Source: Anaerocolumna sp. AGMB13020 (lineage in GTDB: Bacteria > Bacillota > Clostridia > Lachnospirales > Lachnospiraceae). From it: a stretch of DNA of 64,000 nt. The notes beneath the pieces are model-generated. The model made no database searches. It was given only the letters and a program-made list of their open reading frames with translations, and was not told the DNA's origin. Every line of letters begins with the position of its first letter. Within the stretch, counting starts at the first letter, position 1. Positions 9,323 to 18,362 of the stretch are shown here, one piece after another. Both the position numbers and the translations under genes were made by a program. The stretch covers positions 124,001 through 188,000 of the forward strand of contig NZ_CP136910.1 in the NCBI RefSeq assembly GCF_033100115.1, in the 5' to 3' direction.

Positions 9323-9963
9323 GAGTTATGAATCCTTTCTTCATTCCATTATAATTTCTTCCTATAATGTTTTATTTGTGATATATGTATATATTTTCAT
9401 TATAAAACATGGTAATTATTTTGTATACATAAAAATACAGATACTAAGGGGACTGAAAACTCATTGTGCTGTTCTGAATGCCCCGCTTTGCAGTACACTG
9501 CGTTGCAATTTTGGAACGTAACACCAATATATCCCCAAAATCATGTTTGGCTGTATTTCTTAAATTGCCTCCCACAAAATGGAATCTCCAGTCCGGTGAA
9601 ACAAGTTTTCACCACACCCTGGGAAAGCTTTGTAAAATGAGAGCCTTTATTTGTTCTTAACAAATTTACATTGATTTATAACATAAAAAATAGTAATATT
9701 ATAACATTGGAGTCCATCTTACATCACAGGAGCTTCAATATAGGTTAATTACCACATAGCAGGTTATATCAAAGCTGTAAGAGAACATTCCGTGCATATG
9801 GCTCTTATGGATTTGGTAACAAAGGATAATTACATAATGAGGATGATAAATAAGCGGATATAGAGCTCAACATACAGACTGAGGTATGGACTTTGGATTT
9901 TAAAGGTCCTAGGACCGTGAATATAGCGGGAATGATTAATAATTGATAAGAGAGGCATACATA
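9323..9963. other. intergenic region before murA, no gene supported
   Basis: About 640 bases without a convincing gene. Short open frames on the plus strand (around 9321-9660) have no ribosome site and no recognisable protein character. A small hairpin, GGTGAAA with TTTCACC, lies near 9596-9613. The last 15 bases hold the AGAGAGG ribosome site of murA. Confidence 0.4.
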
Positions 9964-11280
9964 ATGAAAGACAACAAGACTTATCTGCAGGTAAAAGGCG
10001 GGAAAGCACTTCGTGGAGAAATAGAGATCAGCGGTTCGAAGAACTCGATACTGGCATTAATTCCGGCTATGTGTTTAGGGGAAGGAGAAGGTGTACTAAC
10101 ACATATCTCTGAAATTTCCGATGTAGAGGCTATGAGAGGAATATTAGCAGAAATCGGACTGGAGATGATCAGTTATAACAACACAGTGAAGATAAGCGGA
10201 AATATGACATATTCGGAATTGAGTAAACGATATGTTACGAAAATACGAGCCTCCAACCTTTTTCTTGGCGTATTATTAGCCAGATTCGGTAAAGCAGTGG
10301 TCCCCTTATCCGGAGGGGATAAGATTGGTAACAGGCCAATCGACATCCATTTGTATGTATTTAATAAATTTGGAATTCGTACTGATATAATAGATGGCTA
10401 CGTTAAATGTGAAGCAACCGTATTTCCTTACAAGGGCCAGGAGATTTTCTTAAGATTTCCGAGTGTAGGTGCAACGGAAAATGCCATGCTGGTTGCCAGT
10501 GCCGCGGAGAGCGAGACTGTCATTTATAATGCAGCCATGGAACCTGAGATTGTAGATATGGCAATCCTGTTAAGTTCAATGGGTGTTAAAATAACCGGTG
10601 CTGGTACACCTGTGATACGTATTAAGCCAAATGCAGCCAAACTGCAGAGGACAGTACATGAAGTCATTCCCGACCGGCTGGAAGTCGGAACCTTTCTATT
10701 TATGATAGCGGCTACAAAAGGTAAGGCTTTATTAAAGAACGTAATCCCGGAACATGTGATTTCTGTAATTACGATTTTGTCGGATTCCGGTGCAGTAATT
10801 AATGCAAGAGATAATAATATCTTTATTGACGCTGCTAATTGTGAGCTTCAGGCAATAAATGTTGAAGCACTGCCATTTCCCGGCTTCCCCACAGATTTGC
10901 AGCCCTTTGCTACGGTTTACTCCTTGAGCTGTAATGGTAAATCTTCTGTTAAGGATGCCGTTTTTCCGGTAAGGTTCAATCACTTGTATGAAATCAGTAA
11001 AATGGGTATGAATTATGAAAGTATGCACTCACAGGTCATCATAAACGGGATTCAGAAATTGGCAGGAGCAACCATGAAGGGGACTGATATTAGAATGTGT
11101 GCGGCACTGGTTATGGCAGCTTTACTGGCAGAAGGTGAATCTAAGATCTATGGATTGGAGCATATCTTAAGAGGTTATGATAATTTCTTCTTAAAGCTTC
11201 TTGCTCTTGGTGCAGATATTTCCCTTATGAACAAGGGGGTCCCAGAGCTAATTGTCAGTCAGAATGCCTATAGTGGTTAA
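9964..11280 (+). CDS. murA: UDP-N-acetylglucosamine enolpyruvyl transferase with Asp in place of the fosfomycin-target Cys
   Basis: Catalyses enolpyruvyl transfer from PEP to UDP-GlcNAc, the first committed step of peptidoglycan synthesis. The protein has 438 residues from the ATG at 9964, chosen because AGAGAGG lies about 9 bases upstream; a TTG at 9943 has no such site. Substrate motifs are intact: GSKNS (Lys-Asn pair), NRPIDIH (Arg), FPTDLQP (Asp) and LRGYDN. In the active-site loop, where E. coli MurA has PGGCTIGARP, this protein reads SGGDKIGNRP, so the target Cys is Asp at about residue 119. Enzymes with Asp here are active but fosfomycin-insensitive. It may be a second, MurZ-type copy. 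Confidence 0.93.
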   Translation: MKDNKTYLQVKGGKALRGEIEISGSKNSILALIPAMCLGEGEGVLTHISEISDVEAMRGILAEIGLEMISYNNTVKISGNMTYSELSKRYVTKIRASNLFLGVLLARFGKAVVPLSGGDKIGNRPIDIHLYVFNKFGIRTDIIDGYVKCEATVFPYKGQEIFLRFPSVGATENAMLVASAAESETVIYNAAMEPEIVDMAILLSSMGVKITGAGTPVIRIKPNAAKLQRTVHEVIPDRLEVGTFLFMIAATKGKALLKNVIPEHVISVITILSDSGAVINARDNNIFIDAANCELQAINVEALPFPGFPTDLQPFATVYSLSCNGKSSVKDAVFPVRFNHLYEISKMGMNYESMHSQVIINGIQKLAGATMKGTDIRMCAALVMAALLAEGESKIYGLEHILRGYDNFFLKLLALGADISLMNKGVPELIVSQNAYSG

Positions 11281-11307
11281 GTATTTGGTTGAAATTTATC
11301 GAAATAG

Positions 11308-11336
11308 TTGAAATTCATAGTAAAAAATGTTATCCT
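11308..11336 (+). promoter_or_regulatory. promoter of the ABC-F leader
   Basis: TTGAAA (11308-11313), 17 bases, TATCCT (11331-11336). Transcription would start near 11343 and give a leader of about 150 bases before the ABC-F start codon. Confidence 0.5.
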
Positions 11337-11380
11337 ATTAAGGATATACGAAGTAGAGTAACCTAATTCATAAATTTAAT

Positions 11381-11442
11381 AATTGTATAAACTACAATTT
11401 AGTAAATAATATAGGAGAGCTTATTCCAATAAGCTCTTTTTT
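11381..11442 (+). promoter_or_regulatory. leader hairpin plus attenuator terminator before the ABC-F gene
   Basis: A small hairpin, AATTGTA (11381-11387) and TACAATT (11393-11399), is followed by a terminator stem AGAGCTTA (11416-11423) and TAAGCTCT (11430-11437) with a six-T run. The terminator sits after the promoter and about 55 bases before the start codon, so it would stop transcripts short of the gene. This is the layout of attenuated antibiotic-inducible ABC-F genes. I found no clear leader peptide. Termination of an upstream murA transcript is an additional or alternative role. Confidence 0.65.
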
Positions 11443-11495
11443 AACGAGTACGAAAGTGCTTCACCTAAAATACGTACAAACAGATGGGAGCAATT

Positions 11496-13235
11496 ATGAT
11501 TAAAGCAATAAACTTTTCCTACTCTTTTCCGGATAAGGAATTATATAAAAACATTTCATTTACATTAGAAGAAGGTCAGCATTGTGCTTTTATTGGCACC
11601 AGTGGCAGCGGAAAAAGTACTTTATTGGACATCTTGATGGATCCAGATAAATATATGTTCGACGGTAAATTAGAGGTAGCTCCCGATTGCCGTATTGGTT
11701 ATGTAAGCCAGTTCTCACAGCTTGACAAAGCAAATGAAATCACTGTCTTCCAATATATAGCGGAGAATTTCATGAAACTTCAAAATGAAATTACTGCCAT
11801 ATGTACCGAAATGGAAACCTCTGAAAACCTGGATGTTTTACTGGAACAGTATCAGGAAAAACTGGATGCTTTTGAAGCCATTGGAGGGGATGATTATGAA
11901 AATATCATTAATAAGAAACTAAATCTGGCCAATTTAAGTAAACATGAGAACCTGAAGGTTTCTAACTTAAGCGGCGGAGAGTTTAAATTGATTCAGGTAA
12001 TAAAAGAAATGCTCACCAGCCCGGAATTAATGATTATGGATGAGCCGGATGCCTTTTTGGACTTTGATAATCTGAATTCCCTTAAGAACCTTATAAACTC
12101 ACACAAAGGGATAATGCTTATTATAACCCATAACAGATACCTGCTGAATCATTGCTTTAATAAGATCATTCATCTTGAAAATAAAGAGTTACAGGAATTT
12201 GACGGCAGTTATGTTGAATATAATTTCTCCCTGCTTCAGACTAAGATAGAATTGCAGGAACTGGCTGCTGCGGATACAGAAGAGATAGAAAGAAATGAGA
12301 TGATTATAGACAAGCTAAGAGCCATTGCAACTGTTCACACAGAAGCAGCCAGAGGAAAAGCCCTGCATGCCCGGGTTAAAGTATTGGAAAGGCTGGAAGC
12401 CCGTAGAATCAAAGCTCCTTTTGTAGAAATCAAAGAACCGCAAATAGAACTTGTAGCAAATGATGTAGTTGAAGATACCATTGTGTTAAAAGTTGAGAAT
12501 TACAGTGCGGCTTTTCAAGAGATTCTTTTGGAGAAAGTAAGCTTTGAGATAAAATCAACGGATAAAGTGGCACTCATCGGTTCAAACGGAACCGGTAAAA
12601 CGACTTTACTTCGTGACATATACAAAAATAAAAATGCAGCCATAGAAGTTTCTGAAGCTACTAAAATGGCCTTTCTGTCTCAGTTACAAGGAGAGATGCT
12701 AAAGGAGGACAATACAGTACTGGAAGAATTCTTTGAACTGGGCTTTCAGACCAGAGAGGAGATAAAACAGCATATTCTGAATTATGGCTTTGGTGAAGAG
12801 GTCCTTACACAAAAGATTGGTTCCTTATCAGGCGGTGAAAAGAATATGCTCCAATTAGCTAAGATATCTGTTGGCAGATCAAACCTTCTGCTTCTTGATG
12901 AGCCCACCAGCCACCTGGACACTTATTCTCAGATAGCACTGGAAAAAGCAATAAGAGACTATAAAGGTGCCGTGCTGATGATTTCCCATGATTATTACAC
13001 CATAGCAAATTGTGTGGATTATGTATTGTTAATTGAGGATAAGACCATAAGAAAGATGAGCATGCGTAAATTCAGAAAGATGATTTATGCAAATCATTTT
13101 GAGAAAGACTATCTTGCAATAGAAGAGAAAAAGAAAGCAGTAGAAACAAAGATAGAATCCGCTTTGAAGAACACTGATTTTGAACAGGCAAAGGTATTGT
13201 CAGAAGAGTTGGAGGAACTGGTTAAACAGTTATAA
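11496..13235 (+). CDS. ABC-F family ATPase, ribosomal protection type
   Basis: Soluble protein of 579 residues with two ATP-binding domains and no membrane domain. NBD1 has GTSGSGKST, NLSGGEF and MIMDEPDAFLDF; NBD2 has GSNGTGKTT, SLSGGEKNMLQLA and LLLLDEPTSHLD. A charged helical linker of about 80 residues joins them, and the C-terminus is a coiled-coil-like tail rich in Lys and Glu. ABC-F proteins act on the ribosome; antibiotic-resistance members dislodge drugs near the peptidyl-transferase centre. Start chosen at 11496 because GGGAG lies 5 bases upstream; the ATG at 11484 has no site. The leader attenuator favours a resistance role over a housekeeping one. Confidence 0.9.
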   Translation: MIKAINFSYSFPDKELYKNISFTLEEGQHCAFIGTSGSGKSTLLDILMDPDKYMFDGKLEVAPDCRIGYVSQFSQLDKANEITVFQYIAENFMKLQNEITAICTEMETSENLDVLLEQYQEKLDAFEAIGGDDYENIINKKLNLANLSKHENLKVSNLSGGEFKLIQVIKEMLTSPELMIMDEPDAFLDFDNLNSLKNLINSHKGIMLIITHNRYLLNHCFNKIIHLENKELQEFDGSYVEYNFSLLQTKIELQELAAADTEEIERNEMIIDKLRAIATVHTEAARGKALHARVKVLERLEARRIKAPFVEIKEPQIELVANDVVEDTIVLKVENYSAAFQEILLEKVSFEIKSTDKVALIGSNGTGKTTLLRDIYKNKNAAIEVSEATKMAFLSQLQGEMLKEDNTVLEEFFELGFQTREEIKQHILNYGFGEEVLTQKIGSLSGGEKNMLQLAKISVGRSNLLLLDEPTSHLDTYSQIALEKAIRDYKGAVLMISHDYYTIANCVDYVLLIEDKTIRKMSMRKFRKMIYANHFEKDYLAIEEKKKAVETKIESALKNTDFEQAKVLSEELEELVKQL

Positions 13236-13288
13236 ATTCTTCTCCCGATAAACAGCAGCTTGGTAAGTTTTTAAATTACAGCAGAAGA

Positions 13289-13331
13289 AAAATAACCACC
13301 TTTTGATATTGTTTGAAAGGTGGTTATTTTT
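13289..13331 (+). terminator. intrinsic terminator after the ABC-F gene
   Basis: Perfect 15-bp stem, AAAATAACCACCTTT (13289-13303) with AAAGGTGGTTATTTT (13316-13330), and a 12-base loop. Confidence 0.92.
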
Positions 13332-13340
13332 ACGTGGACA

Positions 13341-13498
13341 CAATATGTGACCTTTTGAAACTGATCCATTTGTGCTTAACCAATATGCGAACTTCTAAAC
13401 TGACCTATTTATGCTTGACCAATATGCGAACTTCTAAACTGACCTATTTGTACTTGACCAATATGCGAATTTCTGAAACTGACCTATTTGTGTGCAAC
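13341..13498. repeat. four tandem copies of a 39-40 bp unit
   Basis: Units begin CAATATG at 13341, 13381, 13420 and 13459. Copies 2 and 3 are nearly identical; copies 1 and 4 are diverged. The 39-base period keeps a reading frame that repeats a 13-residue unit containing LTNMRTSKLTYL, but there is no ribosome site close to a start. I treat it as a noncoding tandem repeat filling the gap 13236-13609. Confidence 0.8.
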
Positions 13499-13609
13499 TT
13501 TTATTAAAAAGTATATGGCACATACAAAATAATAACGATATGGTATTCTATGCGAAGGGATACTGACAGAATGTTGAGATAATCAGTTAATGAAAGTGAG
13601 GATATTAGA

Positions 13610-14377
13610 ATGAAGCAGAGTTATACAGAAATTAATGCAAAGACCTGGGATAAGTGGTCAGAAAATAACTGTGAATGGTCCATACCCATTACTCAGCAGG
13701 AATATGAAAAAGCGAAAACAGGAGAGTGGGGGGTGTATCTGACCCCCTGCATAAAAGTCCCCCATGAATGGTTCGGTAGCCTGAAGGATAAAAAAATACT
13801 TGGATTAGCAAGCGGCGGTGGACAGCAGATGCCGCTGTTTACAGCATTGGGAGCAGAATGTACGATCTTTGATTACTCCGACCGTCAGTTAGCAGCAGAA
13901 AGAATGGTGGCAGAAAGAGAGGGCTACAATATCAGAATTATAAAAGGAGATATGACAAAACCTCTCCCCTTTGAAGAGGAATCCTTTGATATTATTTTTC
14001 ATCCTGTTTCTAACTGCTATATTGAGCATATTCAGCCTGTTTGGAATGAGTGTTATCGGATACTGAAAAAGGGAGGAATACTATTAGCCGGATTTGCGAA
14101 TGATATATGCTTTTTATTCGAGGATGAAGCTCCATTAACCGTTGTTAACAAACTTCCATTTAATCCTTTAAAAATGGAACCGGAAAAATACGACCGAATG
14201 GCTGATAATTATGAAGGCATTCAATTCAGCCATAGTATGGAAGAGCAAATCGGAGGCCAGTTAAAGGCTGGTTTTACTTTGACAGATCTCTATGAGGACA
14301 GGGACAGACCTGGCGGGGCAGCTATTCGTGACTACGCTTCTCAATATATGGCAACCAGAGCGATTAAGCAAAGGTAA
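13610..14377 (+). CDS. class I SAM-dependent methyltransferase
   Basis: A 255-residue cytosolic protein with the Rossmann methyltransferase order: motif I ILGLASGGGQQMP near residue 64, an acidic turn FDYSDRQL, the GDMTKPLPFEEESFDIIFH motif, and the post-motif helix RILKKGGILLAGF. It resembles the general methyltransf_11 group. The substrate cannot be read from sequence. It stands between the tandem repeat and an APH-fold gene 45 bases downstream, which may share its transcript. Confidence 0.88.
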   Translation: MKQSYTEINAKTWDKWSENNCEWSIPITQQEYEKAKTGEWGVYLTPCIKVPHEWFGSLKDKKILGLASGGGQQMPLFTALGAECTIFDYSDRQLAAERMVAEREGYNIRIIKGDMTKPLPFEEESFDIIFHPVSNCYIEHIQPVWNECYRILKKGGILLAGFANDICFLFEDEAPLTVVNKLPFNPLKMEPEKYDRMADNYEGIQFSHSMEEQIGGQLKAGFTLTDLYEDRDRPGGAAIRDYASQYMATRAIKQR

Positions 14378-14422
14378 AGTATGCTGTCTACTGTTTAGAA
14401 AGCAATAATAGGAGAATTTTAG

Positions 14423-15376
14423 ATGAGTAATGAAAAAAATCTTTCTTTATTTAACAAAACCATTGATGGCAATAAATCATGGGCAGAACTCTTTCAGTCA
14501 ATCAGTGCTTTTAAGCCGTTAATAGAAGCTATATTTAAAGTACATGATCTGGAAGCCGGCAAAATTGAAAATCTCACACCTGGGACAAATGCGGTCTTTC
14601 GCATCCATAATAAGGTCATAAAGATATTTGCACCAATTGAATCGGGATACAACACCGGTTCAGATTATGCAATTGAACTGTCCTCGTTAAAACATGCAAA
14701 TGAGGTGCAAATTCCCGCACCATTATTGCTGCATGCGGGTGAGATGAACGACAGATATCTTTTTCATTATATTATAATGGAGTTCATTAACGGAAAAGAA
14801 GCCGAACATAAATTAAAGCAATATCGAACCCTCCAAAAAAGAAATTTTGCATACAGACTAAAGGAAATAACAAGTAAATTAAATACAAAAGTTCAATTTA
14901 GGGATATTCCCATAGTAGCATTGGCAGATATACAAAACAGTGAAAGATGGAGCGGCTTCTCGAAGGCTTTCTGTCAGGATAGAAAAGCATATATTCAAAA
15001 TAGTAAGTATCCTGAGTATGTATATACACATGGTGATTTGACAGGTGAAAATATGATTATAGATGAAAAGGAGGAAATCTATATAATAGATTTTGCTGAC
15101 AGCCGTATTGCTCCTTATTTCTATGAGTGGCCGCCAATTGTCTTTGCATTATTTGGCTGCGACCAGATCATGATGGAAGCATACTTTGGAGATTATCACA
15201 AGGATGAGTTCTATGATATCTTAACGCTGAGTTTCGTTCTTCATGAATTTGGTTCAAATATACTGGGACAAATCTGTAATTTACATAATATCACACCTGA
15301 CTCTATCAAAGATATGGCGAATCTCAAATTACTGCTGCGGACATGTGTGGAAGGTGGAGGGACAAAAGTCAGCTAG
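14423..15376 (+). CDS. aminoglycoside-phosphotransferase-fold kinase
   Basis: Protein of 317 residues with the APH catalytic loop YTHGDLTGENMIID and the metal-binding IIDFADSR motif (HxDxxxxN then DxD-like). An earlier IIMEFINGKEAE hinge also fits. Substrates of this superfamily include aminoglycosides, macrolides, choline, homoserine and other small molecules, so resistance is possible but not shown. A GGAG site precedes the ATG. Confidence 0.82.
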   Translation: MSNEKNLSLFNKTIDGNKSWAELFQSISAFKPLIEAIFKVHDLEAGKIENLTPGTNAVFRIHNKVIKIFAPIESGYNTGSDYAIELSSLKHANEVQIPAPLLLHAGEMNDRYLFHYIIMEFINGKEAEHKLKQYRTLQKRNFAYRLKEITSKLNTKVQFRDIPIVALADIQNSERWSGFSKAFCQDRKAYIQNSKYPEYVYTHGDLTGENMIIDEKEEIYIIDFADSRIAPYFYEWPPIVFALFGCDQIMMEAYFGDYHKDEFYDILTLSFVLHEFGSNILGQICNLHNITPDSIKDMANLKLLLRTCVEGGGTKVS

Positions 15377-15593
15377 TTTTATATTATGGTCAAAAGGCAA
15401 AGCTATAGCAATAAGCTGGTTTCATTTCGACTCAGTTAGGATTGGATAATGTTTATTCTACCTATTATGTGTTCCACTGGACGAGCAGATAGAGCCATTA
15501 AGAGGATATAATACTCCTTTCGAGGCAATTATGCTGTAATTAAGTGCAGGTTGTGACATAATAAATCTGCGTAAAGCAGAAAGGAGTTTCTAT

Positions 15594-15695
15594 TTGAATT
15601 CTATTGTTACAGAAAATAGGAAGAATTTTATACCAATAAAAAACAACTGGTTAAAAATGAAAAAAGCGAATAAGTATAGTGGAGGAAGACTATGA
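15594..15695 (+). CDS. possible small coupled ORF before the hydrolase
   Basis: A 33-codon frame starts with TTG at 15594, 7 bases after AAAGGAG. It ends in a TGA overlapping the hydrolase ATG (ATGA), a classic coupling arrangement. The encoded peptide is basic and matches nothing I know. The remainder of the 15377-15691 gap shows no feature. Confidence 0.3.
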   Translation: MNSIVTENRKNFIPIKNNWLKMKKANKYSGGRL

Positions 15696-16651
15696 AAAAG
15701 ATACTTAAAATAACAGGTAAAGTATTGCGGGGTATTTTACTGACACTAATTGGATTAATAGTTATCTCAGCCATAACACATAACATTTTGAAATCAATTG
15801 AAAAAAGCAAATATAAAATGGGCCAGACAATAACTGTAGATGGTAAAAAAATGCAGGCATACGTAACTGGGCAAGGAGATAAAACGATTGTTTTACTCAG
15901 TGGATTGGGGACGGCATCACCTATTATAGATTTTATGCCTCTTGCGGATAGATTAAGTGAAGATTATAAGGTTGTAATTCTTGAAGGTTTTGGATATGGC
16001 TTTAGCGATACGACAAAAGAGACAAGATCAAATGAGAATATTGTAAATGAGATTAGGACAGCCCTAAAAGAACTGCAAATAGGGGGACCCTATATATTGA
16101 TGCCTCACTCTATATCAGGTATTTATTCACTGTATTATGCAATGAATTATCCAGATGAGGTGGAAGCAATTATCGGTATTGATGAGTCTGTGCCGAATCA
16201 AACGAAAATCAATAAAGATCCGGATATGTCATCTGCTTTAACGTTACTTAATAATTTCGGTATCATAAGGGATATTACGTACCTATTACCAAGTGTTGAT
16301 GATGGTATGAACCAAAATAATTATTATACAGAAGAACAATTAGAAATAAATAAAATGGCAACTGCCTGGAATAGTGTAAATGTCTCTGTGATAAATGAGT
16401 TTAATATGGTAAATACAAATACAAAAGAATTATACGACGTGAAATATCCATATGACCTGCCGGTATTATCATTTTTAGTAGAAGATACAGAAGGTAATGA
16501 TCCTGAGTGGATTCCGCTTCATGAAGAATTAATTTCGAACACGGAAATGCAAAAAATTGAAATTCTTAGCGGCAGCCATTATTTACATTGGACGAATGCT
16601 GATAAAATTGCTGATATGACAAAAGAGTATATCACTGAGTATGTTAAATAG
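15692..16651 (+). CDS. membrane-anchored alpha/beta hydrolase
   Basis: A 319-residue protein with an N-terminal transmembrane segment (about residues 8-30) followed by an alpha/beta hydrolase domain outside the membrane. The nucleophile elbow reads MPHSISGIYS near residue 140, a variant of GxSxG with Pro in place of the first Gly. An acidic residue lies in the strand after LPVLSFLVEDTEG, and the catalytic His is in GSHYLHW near the C-terminus. Substrate unknown. GGAGG lies 6 bases before the ATG, and a terminator follows. Confidence 0.85.
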   Translation: MKKILKITGKVLRGILLTLIGLIVISAITHNILKSIEKSKYKMGQTITVDGKKMQAYVTGQGDKTIVLLSGLGTASPIIDFMPLADRLSEDYKVVILEGFGYGFSDTTKETRSNENIVNEIRTALKELQIGGPYILMPHSISGIYSLYYAMNYPDEVEAIIGIDESVPNQTKINKDPDMSSALTLLNNFGIIRDITYLLPSVDDGMNQNNYYTEEQLEINKMATAWNSVNVSVINEFNMVNTNTKELYDVKYPYDLPVLSFLVEDTEGNDPEWIPLHEELISNTEMQKIEILSGSHYLHWTNADKIADMTKEYITEYVK

Positions 16652-16681
16652 GATATTTATCAATATATTCTGAGAATGCAG

Positions 16682-16711
16682 GAAGGAGTGGTGTGACCAC
16701 TCCTTCTCTTT
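16682..16711 (+). terminator. intrinsic terminator after the hydrolase
   Basis: Perfect 11-bp stem GAAGGAGTGGT (16682-16692) and ACCACTCCTTC (16696-16706), a 3-base loop and a short T-rich tail. Confidence 0.8.
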
Positions 16712-16759
16712 ACATGATTTAGTTTTAAATTGCACATCAATGAGGATTATTCATACTTT

Positions 16760-17815
16760 TCAGCTTTCTCTCAACCTGACCTTACCTGCCGCACTTCTTC
16801 TTCTGGAATCTTCGATGGCAGCATAATGCTTCTTTGTCGTATTGACATCCTTATGTCCCAGAACATCTGCTACCAGGTAGATATCACCGGTTTCTCGATA
16901 CAGGCTGGTACCATAGGTGCTTCTTAGCTTATGAGGTGTAATACGTTTTAGGCTGGTAACCAGGGAGGAGTATTTCTTGACCAGATTTTCCACGGACTTA
17001 ACACTGATCCTTTTCTTTTGAAGAGACAGAAAAAGGGCTTCTTCACTACCAGCTTCCGGCAGGATGGTTTCTCTTTCCAGGAGATAGATTTCCAAGGCCT
17101 CCCTGACCTCTTCGCCAAAGTAGATGATTGATTCCGAACCGCCTTTTCGCTTAATTTTAATACCGTCATTATGAAAATCCACATCATTTAAATCAAGCCC
17201 TACACATTCCGACACACGGATTCCTGTACCCAATAAAAGCGTAATAAGAGCCAGATCCCTTTTCTTTGTTTTCTCATGATATTTTAATTGCTGCTTTGTC
17301 ATCTTCTCACCGGATTCTATCTGATCCAGAAGCCGTGCCACTTCGTCAATATCAAGTCTTATAATTTCTTTCCCGTGCAATTTTGGGATATTTACCAGAG
17401 CAGCAGGATTGGTAGTAATCATTTCTTTCTTAAAATAATAGTTATAGAAGCTTCTTAGAGAAATAAGCTTTCTTTTTTTGCCGTTTTCCTGATTTAAATG
17501 CTCCATATCCCCTTTCTTATAATAGGAGAGATAGTCCAGATATTCCTCCAGGTCAATCGCCTTAATCTGATCCAGCACCTCCAGTTTAATATCCTTAACA
17601 GCCAGGTTTTTAAAAGCCGGATTGCTGTAGATCAGGAATTCAAAAAATACCCGTATATCATATGCATAAGCGATTCTTGTTAAAGAGGAGGTGGTAGGTT
17701 CAATTCCTCTGAAGAAATCCTTGCAGAAAGGAGGAAGTTCATCCAACACCTTTCGCAGACGTTTGGTATTGTATATGTTCATTTGGTCATGATAAGTATG
17801 TTCTGCCATAGTCAA
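16760..17815 (-). CDS. tyrosine recombinase (phage-integrase family)
   Basis: XerC/D-like recombinase of 351 residues. An N-terminal SAM-like core-binding domain (about residues 35-150) is followed by the catalytic domain. The active-site set is present: Arg in GTGIRVSEC, HKLRST (HxxR), LGHKDVNTTKKHY (His, then the Tyr nucleophile in HYAAI). No other phage or integrative-element genes surround it, so it may be a resident recombinase rather than a mobile-element integrase. An inverted repeat lies just upstream. Confidence 0.9.
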   Translation of the reverse strand: MTMAEHTYHDQMNIYNTKRLRKVLDELPPFCKDFFRGIEPTTSSLTRIAYAYDIRVFFEFLIYSNPAFKNLAVKDIKLEVLDQIKAIDLEEYLDYLSYYKKGDMEHLNQENGKKRKLISLRSFYNYYFKKEMITTNPAALVNIPKLHGKEIIRLDIDEVARLLDQIESGEKMTKQQLKYHEKTKKRDLALITLLLGTGIRVSECVGLDLNDVDFHNDGIKIKRKGGSESIIYFGEEVREALEIYLLERETILPEAGSEEALFLSLQKKRISVKSVENLVKKYSSLVTSLKRITPHKLRSTYGTSLYRETGDIYLVADVLGHKDVNTTKKHYAAIEDSRRRSAAGKVRLRES

Positions 17816-17852
17816 ACACCTCTGTAATTAAATTCTCATATCTATTCTTAGA

Positions 17853-17883
17853 TTTGCCTAAAGTATACCATGTATTAGGCAAA
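17853..17883. promoter_or_regulatory. inverted repeat upstream of the tyrosine recombinase
   Basis: Perfect 9-bp arms TTTGCCTAA (17853-17861) and TTAGGCAAA (17875-17883) around a 13-base centre that contains a TATACT-like -10 box on the minus strand. A possible -35, TGGTCA, lies 17 bases from it. It could be an autoregulatory operator or a recombinase binding core. Confidence 0.45.
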
Positions 17884-18362
17884 ATGACCATAAAATTCAT
17901 TAATAACAAAAAAATGACATAATTTTAACACGTTTACACATTAAGGTATAAGAGGATGAAAGTTAGGTCTGTATTACATTTTTTCAGGTTTTTCTTCATT
18001 TACAATCTGTAAAATATGCGGCCTGCTTTAAGTATCATGATAAGAAAATTGTATAGAATTACTTGCATTATATTATAGCATTAAAATAATCCGATTTGTT
18101 TTTATTGCGAGTAATGATTGCTACGTTTTATTGTAATTCGAAAGATTTATATCAGATGCGCAAATATTTAATGAGGGAGGGATGAAATAGATTAAGGTAA
18201 CCTGATAACTCAACTGTCTTACAAGCTATTTCATACCAGATGGCAGATAGGGCAGAACTTGCATATTTGATATTTATAATGTCATGGCAAATAAACAGAT
18301 GTTCGGATACACAGGATTAAACTATCTGAACGATTGTCAATATACAGAAGGAAGATAGAAAT
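17884..18362. other. AT-rich intergenic region, no gene supported
   Basis: About 480 bases between the divergent recombinase and amidase genes. A GGGAGGG ribosome-like site near 18175 leads only to a two-codon frame. A GAAGGAAG site before 18363 serves the amidase. Nothing else is recognised. Confidence 0.4.

Noticed and set aside
9478..9660. Short plus-strand ORF before murA
   Set aside because: No ribosome site, no protein-like composition, and no neighbour or motif to support it.
13313..13507. Coding reading of the 39-bp tandem repeat
   Set aside because: It starts inside the terminator hairpin without a usable start site; the repeating frame follows from the 39-base period.
16760..17815. 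Prophage or integrative element around the tyrosine recombinase
   Set aside because: Neighbours are ordinary chromosomal genes and no attachment-site duplication, excisionase or phage gene was seen.
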